Shown here piece by piece: positions 33,925 to 41,194 of a DNA stretch of 64,000 nucleotides. Made by a program: the position numbers and the translations under genes. Origin of the DNA: Flavobacteriales bacterium. GTDB taxonomy: Bacteria; Bacteroidota; Bacteroidia; Flavobacteriales_F; PHOS-HE28. The stretch's first letter is position 1, and every line of letters begins with the position of its first letter. The stretch lies in NCBI GenBank assembly GCA_030584065.1, contig CP129489.1, forward strand, positions 1,202,640-1,266,639, given 5' to 3'. A model generated the notes under the pieces. That model was not told the origin of the DNA and did no database searches. It saw only the letters and a program-made list of their open reading frames with translations.

Positions 33925-34815
33925 TCAGGAGTTGGTGCCGCCTTCGGGCTTGATCCATTCGTTGCGCAGGTCCGTCACGGCCTTCGAGAGCTCGGCGTAC
34001 TTCTCGGGGGTGAGCTCCACGGTCATGTCCTCGCCCAGCACCATGCGGCCGGAAGGCGATGCGCCGCCGTGCGGGGCGCGCCTCACCTCGAGCTGGTCGT
34101 AGATGGACCTGAGCGCCGAGAGGCGGGCATAGACCTCAGCCACATCCGGGTCCGCCTTGGTCTCCTCCATCATGCCCAACAGGTGGTCCAAGGTCACCTT
34201 CTGTTCGGCCACACGCGCCACCAGTGCCTCGCTCTGGCCGAAGGCATCGATCTGCCGCATCACCAGGTGCATGCTTTCGAGCCAGCCGCCCGCAAGCACC
34301 ATGTGCAGCACGGGGCCCATCCGCTCCTGCTGCATGCGCTCATAGGCGCGCTGGTAGGCCTCGTTGCTGATCACCTCCAAGGAGTCCCCGCGGGTGAGGT
34401 TCGACTCCAGGCGCACGAAGTCGGCATCGGAAAAGGCATTGTCCAGGCCCAGCGATTGGGCCAGCTTCTTCGAGGTGAGGTAGTAGCGTGCCACCTCCAC
34501 GTTCAGCTTGAAGCTGCTGGCATAGACCAGATCGGTGGCATAGACCCCGAAATTGATCGCCCGGGCCCGCAGGCTCGCGTATTTGTCCACATGGCTCGCC
34601 GGATTGAGCATCCGCTTGTGGCCTTCCCCTGCCATCTGCCGGACCAGGCCGAAGAGCTCATTGGGCGTTGGCATCTGGTAGAGGGCGCTCACCTCGGCCT
34701 CCTCGCCGCCGATCACCAGCCCGGCGCTGGGCTGCTCGGCCTGCGGGCCGGCATCTCCGCCGCAAGCGGTCAGTGCGAGGATGGCGAGTAGCGGGGGGAT
34801 GCGTGCCGGATGCAT
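33925..34815 (-). CDS. Lipoprotein, unknown function
   Basis: A 296-residue protein with lipobox LAILALTACGG. The mature part is largely helical (YQMPTPNELFGLVRQM, ARAINFGVYATDLVYA, AYERMQQERMGPVLHMVLAG, LDHLLGMMEETKADPDVAEV), without recognisable catalytic motifs. Similar helical lipoproteins of about 270-300 residues occur across Bacteroidota without known function. It is the first gene of a two-gene leftward unit with the secreted protein at 33387. No convincing -7 box was found in the 125 bp before it. Confidence 0.7.
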   Translation of the reverse strand: MHPARIPPLLAILALTACGGDAGPQAEQPSAGLVIGGEEAEVSALYQMPTPNELFGLVRQMAGEGHKRMLNPASHVDKYASLRARAINFGVYATDLVYASSFKLNVEVARYYLTSKKLAQSLGLDNAFSDADFVRLESNLTRGDSLEVISNEAYQRAYERMQQERMGPVLHMVLAGGWLESMHLVMRQIDAFGQSEALVARVAEQKVTLDHLLGMMEETKADPDVAEVYARLSALRSIYDQLEVRRAPHGGASPSGRMVLGEDMTVELTPEKYAELSKAVTDLRNEWIKPEGGTNS

Positions 34816-34909
34816 GTGGCGAGGGATGTGTTCTGGGGCTTAGGCCCGTGAGGGAGCGACCCCGCGAAGGAAGATGAGCCTGGTGCGGCGGCCATGGCCG
34901 GCACCCGAT

Positions 34910-34917
34910 TACTTTTG
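34910..34917 (+). promoter_or_regulatory. Exact -7 box TACTTTTG for ndk
   Basis: Perfect TAnnTTTG with a 23-nt leader that includes an A/T-rich stretch (ctttttcaacaac), unusual for this GC-rich sequence. Confidence 0.6.
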
Positions 34918-34940
34918 CGCCGCTTTTTCAACAACCCACA

Positions 34941-35360
34941 ATGGCAGGCAACAGGACATTCACGATGATCAAGCCCGAGGCAGTGGCCGCAGGGAACATG
35001 GGCAAGATCCTCGACATGATCATCGACAGCGGATTCAAGGTGATCGCGCTGAAATACACCCGGCTCTCGCGACAGGAGGCCGGCAGCTTCTATGCGGTGC
35101 ACAAGGAGCGCCCGTTCTACGGCGAGCTCGTGGAATACATGGCGAGCGGCCCCATCGTGGCGGCGATCCTGGAGAGGGAGAATGCTGTTCCCGCCTTCCG
35201 CGAGCTGATCGGCGCCACGGATCCCGCCCAGGCGGCCGAGGGCACCATCCGCAAGCGCTTCGCCGAGAGCAAGGCCAAGAACGCCGTGCATGGCAGCGAC
35301 AGCGATGAGAATGCCGCCATCGAAGGCGCCTTCTTCTTCAGCGGCCGCGAGCAATTCTGA
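34941..35360 (+). CDS. ndk: Nucleoside diphosphate kinase
   Basis: A 139-residue protein, standard length. Motifs are [11 protein letters not shown] (phosphate-binding Lys), the [17 protein letters not shown] core and the active site NAVHGSDS with the phosphohistidine. It balances NTP and dNTP pools by phosphate exchange. It has its own exact -7 box and converges on the DciA-like gene. Confidence 0.97.
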   Translation: MAGNRTFTMIKPEAVAAGNMGKILDMIIDSGFKVIALKYTRLSRQEAGSFYAVHKERPFYGELVEYMASGPIVAAILERENAVPAFRELIGATDPAQAAEGTIRKRFAESKAKNAVHGSDSDENAAIEGAFFFSGREQF

Positions 35361-35378
35361 CCCACGCCCGACCGGCGG

Positions 35379-35669
35379 TCACTGCAGCACCACCTCCGCC
35401 ACCACCGCGCGGCCCATGCGCTGATTGAGGCGCTCCGCGATGGTGACGCGCATGAACGTGAGCTCCTGCCGGAGCGGCGCACTGTCGACCCGCACCAGGA
35501 GCCGGCCCCGTTTGAGCGTGATGGCCGTGGTGTGGCGCGCGATCATGGGGCCGGTCACCTCGTCCCACCACGAGGCGATATCCAGCTCGTCCATCTTCTC
35601 GCGCATGCCCGCCCCATCGATGAGGTAGGCGATCGCCTCAGCCAAGGACTGTTCGTTGCGTCGCTTCAC
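35379..35669 (-). CDS. DUF721 (DciA-like) protein
   Basis: A 96-residue protein starting at a GTG (VKRRNEQSLAEAIAYLID), chosen because homologues begin with this KRRNEQSL segment and no ATG is available there. The frame to 35750 runs through the recF coding region and is rich in Ser/Thr/Pro. The KH-like DUF721 core shows WWDEVTGPMIARHTTAITLK and LRQELTFMR. DciA proteins help load the replicative helicase. The start lies 32 bp inside recF, giving coupling of a replication helper with recF. Confidence 0.8.
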   Translation of the reverse strand: MKRRNEQSLAEAIAYLIDGAGMREKMDELDIASWWDEVTGPMIARHTTAITLKRGRLLVRVDSAPLRQELTFMRVTIAERLNQRMGRAVVAEVVLQ

Positions 35670-36771
35670 GGGTGATTCCGGAGTGGGTGAGGTGGAAGAA
35701 CCGGGTGTCGAGGTCAAGGCCGTCGAGGGCGGCGTGGAGCCGAACCGCATCGGTATCGGTGATCAGCACCTGCCCGAAACGGTGGCCGCTTAGCAGGCGC
35801 AGCAAGTGCCGCATCCGCTGGGGATCGATCTTGTCGAAGATATCATCCAGCAGCAGGATGGGGCGCTCGCCGCTGCGGCGCGCCGTGAGCTCGAACTGGG
35901 CCAGCTTGAGCGCGATGAGATAGGTCTTCTGCTGCCCTTGCGAGCCGAAGCGCTTCAGCGGCTGGCCTTCGAGCGTGAAGAGCAGGTCGTCCTTGTGTAC
36001 GCCCACCGTGGTGTGCTGCGCCGCCCGGTCGCGCTCCCACGCCCCGGCGATCAACGCCGCCATGGTCGACTCGTTCAGCCCTGAACGGTACTCCAGGGCC
36101 ACCTGCTCGGTGCCCGAGCTGATGCCCGCATAGTGCTCCTCGAGCAGCGGCACCAGTTCGCCCATGAAGGCGGCGCGCGCTGCATGGATGGCCGTGGCCT
36201 GCTGCGCCAGCTGCTCGTCCCAGGCCTCGAAGGCTCCCTGCGGCACCCCGCCGCGCTCCGCATGCTGCTTCAGCAGGGCATTGCGCTGCGCCAAGGCGCG
36301 GTTGTAGCGGATGAGCGCCTCCAGGTACGCCTTGTCGAACTGGGCGATGAGGCCGTCGAGGAAGCGCCGCCGCACCTCGCTGCCCTCCAGCACCAGCTGC
36401 CCATCATAGGGCGTGATCATCACCACCGGGTACCGGCCCACATGGTCGGCCAAGCGATCGTACTCCTTCCGATTGCGGCTCAGCACCTTGCGCTGCCCGC
36501 GGCGCACGCTGCAGAGCACCGTGTCATCCCCCCCATCCGTTCGCAGCGTCCCCTGCACCACCATCAGCTCCTCCCCGCGAAGGATGTTATGCTGATCCAC
36601 CGGCTCGAAATAGCTCTTGCCCAAAGCCAGGTAATGGACGGCATCCAGCAGGTTGGTCTTGCCCGTGCCGTTGGGGCCGGTGAAGCAATTCACCTCCGGC
36701 CCCAGCTCCAGTTCCGCCACCCGGTGGTTGCGGAAATTCAGCGCATGCAGGCGGCTGAGGTGGAAGGCCAT
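35638..36771 (-). CDS. recF: DNA replication and repair protein RecF
   Basis: A 377-residue SMC-like ATPase. Walker A is GPNGTGKTN near residue 33, the ABC signature is FGSQGQQKTYL, and Walker B is PILLLDDIFDKID. The DNA-binding lobe contains VVMITPYDGQLVLEGSEVRR. RecF helps load RecA at gapped DNA. The ATG is four bases after a TAGCTTCG box. A DciA-like gene overlaps its 3' end. The locus is not next to dnaA or dnaN here. Confidence 0.95.
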   Translation of the reverse strand: MAFHLSRLHALNFRNHRVAELELGPEVNCFTGPNGTGKTNLLDAVHYLALGKSYFEPVDQHNILRGEELMVVQGTLRTDGGDDTVLCSVRRGQRKVLSRNRKEYDRLADHVGRYPVVMITPYDGQLVLEGSEVRRRFLDGLIAQFDKAYLEALIRYNRALAQRNALLKQHAERGGVPQGAFEAWDEQLAQQATAIHAARAAFMGELVPLLEEHYAGISSGTEQVALEYRSGLNESTMAALIAGAWERDRAAQHTTVGVHKDDLLFTLEGQPLKRFGSQGQQKTYLIALKLAQFELTARRSGERPILLLDDIFDKIDPQRMRHLLRLLSGHRFGQVLITDTDAVRLHAALDGLDLDTRFFHLTHSGITREATQRTVLG

Positions 36772-36775
36772 GGCG

Positions 36776-36783
36776 CGAAGCTA
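36776..36783 (-). promoter_or_regulatory. -7-type box TAGCTTCG for recF
   Basis: TAnnTTCG form with only four bases to the ATG. The exact box of the divergent TPR gene lies 65 bp away. Confidence 0.5.
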
Positions 36784-36847
36784 CGCCGCGGCCGGCGGGC
36801 CTTCCCGGCCGTTCCGGAGGGTGCTTCCCGTAAGTGCCTCGAAATCC

Positions 36848-36855
36848 TACATTTG
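36848..36855 (+). promoter_or_regulatory. Exact -7 box TACATTTG for the TPR-ribH operon
   Basis: Perfect TAnnTTTG, 29 nt before the ATG at 36885. It rules out the open-frame start at 36834, which would lie upstream of the box. Confidence 0.6.
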
Positions 36856-36884
36856 CGCCCCGCGAAAAGCGCCATCTAGGACCC

Positions 36885-37574
36885 ATGAGCAAGAAGCACG
36901 CTGAGCCCGCCGAAGGCAAGGACCTCGACCTGGGCGAAGTCTACACCCGCACGGAGCTGTTCCTCGACAAGCATAAGAAGAGCATCACCATGGGCGCCAT
37001 CGGCCTGCTGGTGGTGGTTGGCGGCATCCTCGGGGTGAAGAAGCTGTACCTGGAGCCGCGCGAGAACGAGGCCGCTGAGCTCATCTGGAAGGCGCAGTAC
37101 TACTTCGAGATCGATTCGCTCGACCTGGCGCTCAACGGCGACAGCCTCTGGCCCGGATTCACCAGCATCGCCCAGGATTTCGGCAGCACGCCCAGCGGCG
37201 AGCTGGCCCACTATTACATGGGAGCCATCTACATGCAGAAGGGCGAGTTCGAGCAGGCGCTGGAGCACTACAAGGAGGCCGACCTTGACGATGACGTGCT
37301 GCGCGTGATGGCGGTGGGCAACCAGGGCGATGCGCTGGTGGAGCTCGGCCGAGCAGCGGAAGCGGTGAAGCTCTTCGAGAAGGCGGCGAGCATGGCGAAG
37401 AACGACTTCACCACGCCCATGTACCTGATGAAGGCCGGTATCCTGCACCAGCAAGCCGGCGACTGGGCCAGTGCGCGCAAGGCATTCAGGCGCGTCGCTG
37501 ACGACTTCCCCACCAGCAGCGAGGCCAGCCAGGCACGCAAGTACGCGGGCCATGCCGAGGCCATGGGCGGATAG
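36885..37574 (+). CDS. Inner-membrane TPR protein
   Basis: A 229-residue protein beginning MSKKHAEPAEGKDLDLGEVY. One membrane helix is at about residues 30-50 (SITMGAIGLLVVVGGILGV), followed by a periplasmic TPR region: ELAHYYMGAIYMQKGEFEQA, VGNQGDALVELGRAAEAVKL and AGDWASARKAFRRVADDFP. The layout resembles YfgM-type ancillary chaperone proteins. The ribH gene follows after 2 bp, so the two are one operon, an arrangement I recall from other Bacteroidota. Confidence 0.82.
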   Translation: MSKKHAEPAEGKDLDLGEVYTRTELFLDKHKKSITMGAIGLLVVVGGILGVKKLYLEPRENEAAELIWKAQYYFEIDSLDLALNGDSLWPGFTSIAQDFGSTPSGELAHYYMGAIYMQKGEFEQALEHYKEADLDDDVLRVMAVGNQGDALVELGRAAEAVKLFEKAASMAKNDFTTPMYLMKAGILHQQAGDWASARKAFRRVADDFPTSSEASQARKYAGHAEAMGG

Positions 37575-37576
37575 CC

Positions 37577-38065
37577 ATGTCAACGGCCGACAAGCACCTC
37601 TCCCACTACGATCCGGCCGGCGTCCCTAGTGGCGCCGGTCGCCGTTTCGCGCTCGTGGTGAGCGAATGGAACAGGACGGTCACCGACGCCCTGCGGCTCG
37701 GCGCGCGCGAGACCCTGCTGCGCCATGGCGTGGCCCCTTCCGACATCGTGGAGCGCTGGGTGCCCGGCAGCTTCGAGCTGGCTGCGGGCGCGCAGTTCCT
37801 CCTGGAGCGTGGCGGACTGCATGGTATCATCTGCCTGGGCAGCGTGGTGAGGGGCGAGACCCCGCACTTCGACTACGTCTGCCAGGGAACCACGCAGGGC
37901 ATCATGGCCGTGGGCCTCAAGTTCAGCGCCCCGGTCATCTTCGGCGTGCTCACCGACGACACCTTGCAGCAGGCGCTCGACCGCAGCGGGGGCAAGCACG
38001 GCAACAAAGGCGTCGATTGCGCCGTGGCGGCGCTGAAGATGGCCGAGCTGAAGGCGCAGGGCTGA
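37577..38065 (+). CDS. ribH: 6,7-dimethyl-8-ribityllumazine synthase
   Basis: A 162-residue protein, typical length. Motifs are RFALVVSEWNRTVTDALRLG, WVPGSFELAAGAQFL, LGSVVRGETPHFDYVC with the catalytic His, GVLTDDTLQQALDRSGGKHG and NKGVDCAVAAL. It condenses the pyrimidine intermediate with 3,4-dihydroxy-2-butanone 4-phosphate in riboflavin synthesis. It is the second gene of the TPR-ribH unit. No FMN riboswitch is visible upstream. Confidence 0.97.
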   Translation: MSTADKHLSHYDPAGVPSGAGRRFALVVSEWNRTVTDALRLGARETLLRHGVAPSDIVERWVPGSFELAAGAQFLLERGGLHGIICLGSVVRGETPHFDYVCQGTTQGIMAVGLKFSAPVIFGVLTDDTLQQALDRSGGKHGNKGVDCAVAALKMAELKAQG

Positions 38066-38086
38066 GCGGCCTTCGCTGCTTTCGCC

Positions 38087-38094
38087 GATCTTCG
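38087..38094 (+). promoter_or_regulatory. -7-like box GATCTTCG for the beta-barrel gene
   Basis: Two mismatches from TAnnTTTG, 5 bp from the ATG; the position repeats that of stronger boxes. Confidence 0.3.
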
Positions 38095-38099
38095 CACTG

Positions 38100-38729
38100 A
38101 TGCGCGCGCCCTGGCTCACGCTCCTCCTGGTCATCGGTTGCTCTGCGGCCGCCCAGCATGGCCCGCGGATCGGGCTGGGTCTGGCCACGCAAGGCCCCGG
38201 GGCCTTCCGGGGCAGCACGCGCGACATGCTGCCGGCACCGCTGTTCGGCTGGTGCGTGGAAGCGCAGCTCCACCCGCAGGTGAGGTTCGCGCCCGAGCTG
38301 CTCTGGGTCACCAAGGGGGCCTTCGTGCGCAACCCGGCCGTTGGGTCGAGTTCCATCCTCACGCTTCGCTACCTGGAGGTGCCGCTCCTGCTGCGCATCT
38401 CCACGGACCGCAAGGCCGACGGCATGTTCCTGCTGGCCGGCGCGGGCCTCGGGTGGTTCCTCAAGGGTCGCGAGCAGCGCTTCCTCAACGGGCAGCTCAT
38501 CTGGGATGAGCCCTATCGGCTGCCCGACCTGCAGCGCCGCTCGCAGTTCAATGTGGTGGTGGGCATGGGCATGGAGGGCCGCCGTTGGGGCTTCGATGTC
38601 CGTGGCCAGTCGAGCCTGGGCCTCTTCGACCGGCTGGTTACCCAGCAGAGCCAGGTCTACGCCATCACCTTCACCTACCGCATGGGCAATCCGCCCCCGG
38701 AGCCGCCGCCGGCCGAGGAGGAGCAATGA
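38100..38729 (+). CDS. Outer-membrane beta-barrel protein (PorT-like porin family)
   Basis: A 209-residue protein with a signal peptide (MRAPWLTLLLVIGCSAAAQ). The mature chain alternates short beta strands with turns: RIGLGLATQG, LHPQVRFAPELLWVTKGAF, TLRYLEVPLLLRIST, FLLAGAGLGWFLKG, NVVVGMGMEG and VYAITFTYRMG. This is the pattern of the Bacteroidota outer membrane beta-barrel family that includes PorT. The C-terminus is a Pro/Glu tail (PPPEPPPAEEEQ), unusual for a barrel. Precise function is unknown. Confidence 0.75.
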   Translation: MRAPWLTLLLVIGCSAAAQHGPRIGLGLATQGPGAFRGSTRDMLPAPLFGWCVEAQLHPQVRFAPELLWVTKGAFVRNPAVGSSSILTLRYLEVPLLLRISTDRKADGMFLLAGAGLGWFLKGREQRFLNGQLIWDEPYRLPDLQRRSQFNVVVGMGMEGRRWGFDVRGQSSLGLFDRLVTQQSQVYAITFTYRMGNPPPEPPPAEEEQ

Positions 38730-38772
38730 AGCCCTTCCTTCAACGGCGTGGCGCCCGCTGCGGCGCTGGCAC

Positions 38773-39279
38773 TCACTTCCGGGTGCGCACCTTGCTCCAC
38801 GGCTTCACCTGCCAGGTGGCGATGCCCGTGGCCACGTGGTTCCCATCCGCATCGTGCAATTCAACCGTGCTGGTGTAATCCACTGCGTCGGCCGCCCGCA
38901 ATGGCACCATCACCTGCTCCTCGATCACCCGCGTCAGGTCGGGTGCCGAAGCGATGACGCGCTTCTTCGCCTGATAACGGTACTGGATGCGCAGCTCGCG
39001 CAGGATCATGCGGTACTCCTTCGGATCGAGGCGCTCAATCACCGCCAGGCCGCTGCACATCTCGGCGGCGGTAGCCAGCGCGCAGGCGTGTATGCCCTTG
39101 ATGTGGTTGCGGTTGATGCGCCAGTACGGGATGGTGACGCTCATGCCCCCGTCCTTCAACGGCACCACCCTGAACCCATGCGGCCTGTTGAAGGGGATGA
39201 GCCAAGGCAGCAGGGCATTCGCCAGCCAGCGATGCGCCCACGAATGGCGGGCCTTCCCGAGCAGTGCGGAGAGCTTCAT
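38773..39279 (-). CDS. DUF4442 hotdog-fold protein
   Basis: A 168-residue protein. The segments RVVPLKDGGMSVTIPYWRIN, RNHIKGIHACALATAAEMCS and YRYQAKKRVIASA match the DUF4442 family of hotdog-fold, thioesterase-like proteins. The HxxxxC-type helix of hotdog enzymes is at GIHACALATAAE. An acyl-CoA substrate is possible but unproven. The ATG is five bases after a TAGCTTCG box, and phoH lies just downstream on the same strand. Confidence 0.8.
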   Translation of the reverse strand: MKLSALLGKARHSWAHRWLANALLPWLIPFNRPHGFRVVPLKDGGMSVTIPYWRINRNHIKGIHACALATAAEMCSGLAVIERLDPKEYRMILRELRIQYRYQAKKRVIASAPDLTRVIEEQVMVPLRAADAVDYTSTVELHDADGNHVATGIATWQVKPWSKVRTRK

Positions 39280-39284
39280 GCGAG

Positions 39285-39292
39285 CGAAGCTA
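39285..39292 (-). promoter_or_regulatory. -7-type box TAGCTTCG for the hotdog gene
   Basis: Same octamer as the recF box, with five bases to the ATG. It lies inside the 23-bp gap after phoH and overlaps no coding sequence. Confidence 0.45.
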
Positions 39293-39302
39293 CCGCCTTG
39301 GC

Positions 39303-40637
39303 CTAGAGGCGCTCGTTGGCAAGGTTGGCCAGCGGGCTGCGCTCGCCCTTCTCCAGCGTGATGTGCGCGAAGAGCGGATCGCCCTTGGCCTTGTCGATGA
39401 GGTAGCTGAGGCCGTTGCTCTCGCTGTCGAGGAAGGGCGAATCGATCTGGTGCACATCGCCGGTGAAGACGATCTTGGTGCCTTCTCCCGCACGGCTGAT
39501 CACGGTCTTCACCTCCAGGGGCGTAAGGTTCTGCGCCTCATCCACGATGAAGAAGATGTTCGCCAGGCTGCGGCCCCGGATGTAGGCCAGCGGTGCGATG
39601 GCGATCTTCTCGTTCTCCAGCATCTCATCGATGCGCTTGGGCGTGCTGTCGTGCTTCTCGAATTGGCCCTTGATCAGCTTCAGGTTGTCCCAGAGCGGCT
39701 GCATGTAGGGGTCCAGCTTGCTCTGGATGTCGCCGGGCAGGTAACCGATGTCCTTGTTGCTCAGCGGTACCACGGGGCGTGTCACGTAGATCTGGCGGTA
39801 ATCGCGGCGCTGCTCCAGCGCACAGGCCAGGGCCAGCAGCGTCTTGCCAGTGCCGGCTGCGCCCTGCAGGGTCACCAGCTTGATCTCCGGATCGAGGAGC
39901 GCGCTCATGGCAAGGGCCTGCTCGGCATTCTTGGGCCCGATGCCGAAGACGCTCCGCTTCTCCACGCGGTCGACCGTTGCGGTGCGCGGGTCGTACTTGG
40001 CCAGGATGCTCTTCTTCTTGTGCTTGAGGATGAAGAAGTGGTTGCCCTTCGGCTTCTCGATGGGCAGCTCCTCCACCGGCAGCGTGCCCTGCTCGAAGAG
40101 CGCGTCGATATGCCCTTCGCTGAAATCATCCATGACCGTCCGGCCCGTGTAGAGCTGATCGTTCACGTTGCGCACCTTGCCGGTGAGGTAGTCCTCGGCG
40201 AGGATGTTGAGGCTCTTGGCCTTCAGGCGCAGCGCCACGTCCTTGGTCACCAGCACCACCTTGCGGTCCTTGTTCTGCCGCTGCAGGGTGAGGGTGGCGT
40301 TGAGGATCTGGTGGTCGTTCTTGCCGTCCTGGAACACCTTGGTGGCATCCACGCCGTTGAGGTCGTGCTTGGCCACCACCTTCAGCTTCCCGTGCGAGGG
40401 GCCGTTGAGGGGTATCCAATCGGTGAGCAGATCGCGCTCCGCTATGCTGTCGAGGTGTCGGATGAACTCCCGCGCCTCGTAGTTGATCGTATCGTTGCCC
40501 TTCTTGAAGGTGTCGAGTTCCTCGAGCACCTGGATCGGTATGGCCACATCATGCTCGTCGAAGTTGGTGATGGCTGAGTGATCGTGCAGGATCACGGAGG
40601 TGTCGAGCACGAAGATCTTCCGGTCTTTCTTCTTCAT
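39303..40637 (-). CDS. PIN-domain and PhoH-type ATPase
   Basis: A 444-residue protein beginning MKKKDRKIFVLDTSVILHDH. The N-terminal PIN domain (residues 1-150) keeps acidic residues in FVLDTSVILHD and IQVLEELDTFKK. The C-terminal PhoH domain has Walker A LQGAAGTGKTLLALA and Walker B NIFFIVDEAQNL. PIN-PhoH proteins are predicted RNA helicase-nucleases. The start is supported by an exact TACTTTTG box 22 nt upstream; the frame to 40715 would include the box. Confidence 0.92.
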   Translation of the reverse strand: MKKKDRKIFVLDTSVILHDHSAITNFDEHDVAIPIQVLEELDTFKKGNDTINYEAREFIRHLDSIAERDLLTDWIPLNGPSHGKLKVVAKHDLNGVDATKVFQDGKNDHQILNATLTLQRQNKDRKVVLVTKDVALRLKAKSLNILAEDYLTGKVRNVNDQLYTGRTVMDDFSEGHIDALFEQGTLPVEELPIEKPKGNHFFILKHKKKSILAKYDPRTATVDRVEKRSVFGIGPKNAEQALAMSALLDPEIKLVTLQGAAGTGKTLLALACALEQRRDYRQIYVTRPVVPLSNKDIGYLPGDIQSKLDPYMQPLWDNLKLIKGQFEKHDSTPKRIDEMLENEKIAIAPLAYIRGRSLANIFFIVDEAQNLTPLEVKTVISRAGEGTKIVFTGDVHQIDSPFLDSESNGLSYLIDKAKGDPLFAHITLEKGERSPLANLANERL

Positions 40638-40659
40638 TCGCTCAAGGAACGGTGTAGCC

Positions 40660-40667
40660 CAAAAGTA
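40660..40667 (-). promoter_or_regulatory. Exact -7 box TACTTTTG for the PhoH gene
   Basis: Perfect TAnnTTTG, identical to the ndk box, with a 22-nt leader. Confidence 0.6.
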
Positions 40668-40861
40668 CCCGGGCACCCTGCCGGACGCTGGCGACCGCAC
40701 GCCGCACTTATCCACGATCGATCGTGTTCATGGCGCGGAAAGCCGCGTCCATCAAGGAATCCAGCACCATGCACCGCTCCGCCTCGAGGGAGGGTCATTG
40801 GCGCATTAGGCCTGCATGGTTACGCTGGCCTGATGCGAAAGAAAGGCTGGCTTGAACGCGA

Positions 40862-40889
40862 AGCGGGGAGCGCTTTGGCGCCCCCCGCT
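40862..40889 (-). terminator. Hairpin in the gene-free gap
   Basis: An 11-pair stem with one internal mismatch (agcggggagcgc against gcgccccccgct) around a 4-base loop. It could end a minus-strand transcript from the promoter candidate near 41124. No U-run follows. Confidence 0.4.
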
Positions 40890-41123
40890 CCCATGCATAC
40901 AGGGCCTTGGCCCCGGTGCATGCCCATTGTCCTTCGCATCCATGGACCTTCCCTTACGGTTCGGCCCCGGCCGTGCCGGCTCCCGGCGCTGCTGGCGCGC
41001 CGCGTGATGGACGCTCGCGTGACCTCTTACCAGGTATGGAGCGCCGTAGCGCTGCCTGCGTCGTCCCTCATTCACCTTCCGGCTCTCCGCCCTGCGGCGG
41101 AGCGACAAAGAACTTGGGTGACA

Positions 41124-41156
41124 CGAACGTATCCCCTCACCTCACCGGAATGCAAA
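41124..41156 (-). promoter_or_regulatory. Candidate promoter TTTG-N21-TACGTTCG
   Basis: Both a -33-like TTTG and a -7-like TACGTTCG are present at a spacing seen in Bacteroidota promoters, yet no start codon of a plausible gene follows. This is one of few places in the window where a -33 element is visible. Confidence 0.35.
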
Positions 41157-41194
41157 CGAAAGAACGCGGGGTTATGCACAACTTCTGCACAGAC

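Larger units (their letters stand above)
40638..41194. other. 557-bp gene-free gap, possible small RNA
   Basis: This is the only gap above 300 bp. Open frames here are short and Arg/Pro/Ala-rich with no family resemblance. On the minus strand a TTTG (41153-41156) is followed after 21 bp by TACGTTCG (41124-41131), a good promoter candidate. About 240 bp further lies the hairpin at 40862-40889, and a CTCCGCC/GGCGGAG hairpin lies near the proposed 5' end. No match to tmRNA, RNase P RNA, SRP RNA or a known riboswitch was recognised. An unclassified RNA is possible; a plain spacer is equally so. Confidence 0.3.

Noticed and set aside
36834..36884. N-terminal extension of the TPR membrane protein
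   Set aside because: It would start upstream of an exact TAnnTTTG box; the ATG at 36885 fits better.
38726..38878. A short plus-strand frame following the beta-barrel gene
   Set aside because: It lies antisense to the hotdog gene and has no recognisable features.
40806..41108. A 100-codon minus-strand frame in the gene-free gap
   Set aside because: Begins with TTG, is Arg-rich and low in hydrophobic residues, and shows no family resemblance; kept only as part of the possible RNA region.
40860..41130. RNase P RNA, tmRNA or SRP RNA in the gap
   Set aside because: Short similarities (GGTAAGAGG, CCGGAAGG) were seen, but the diagnostic blocks of each RNA are missing.
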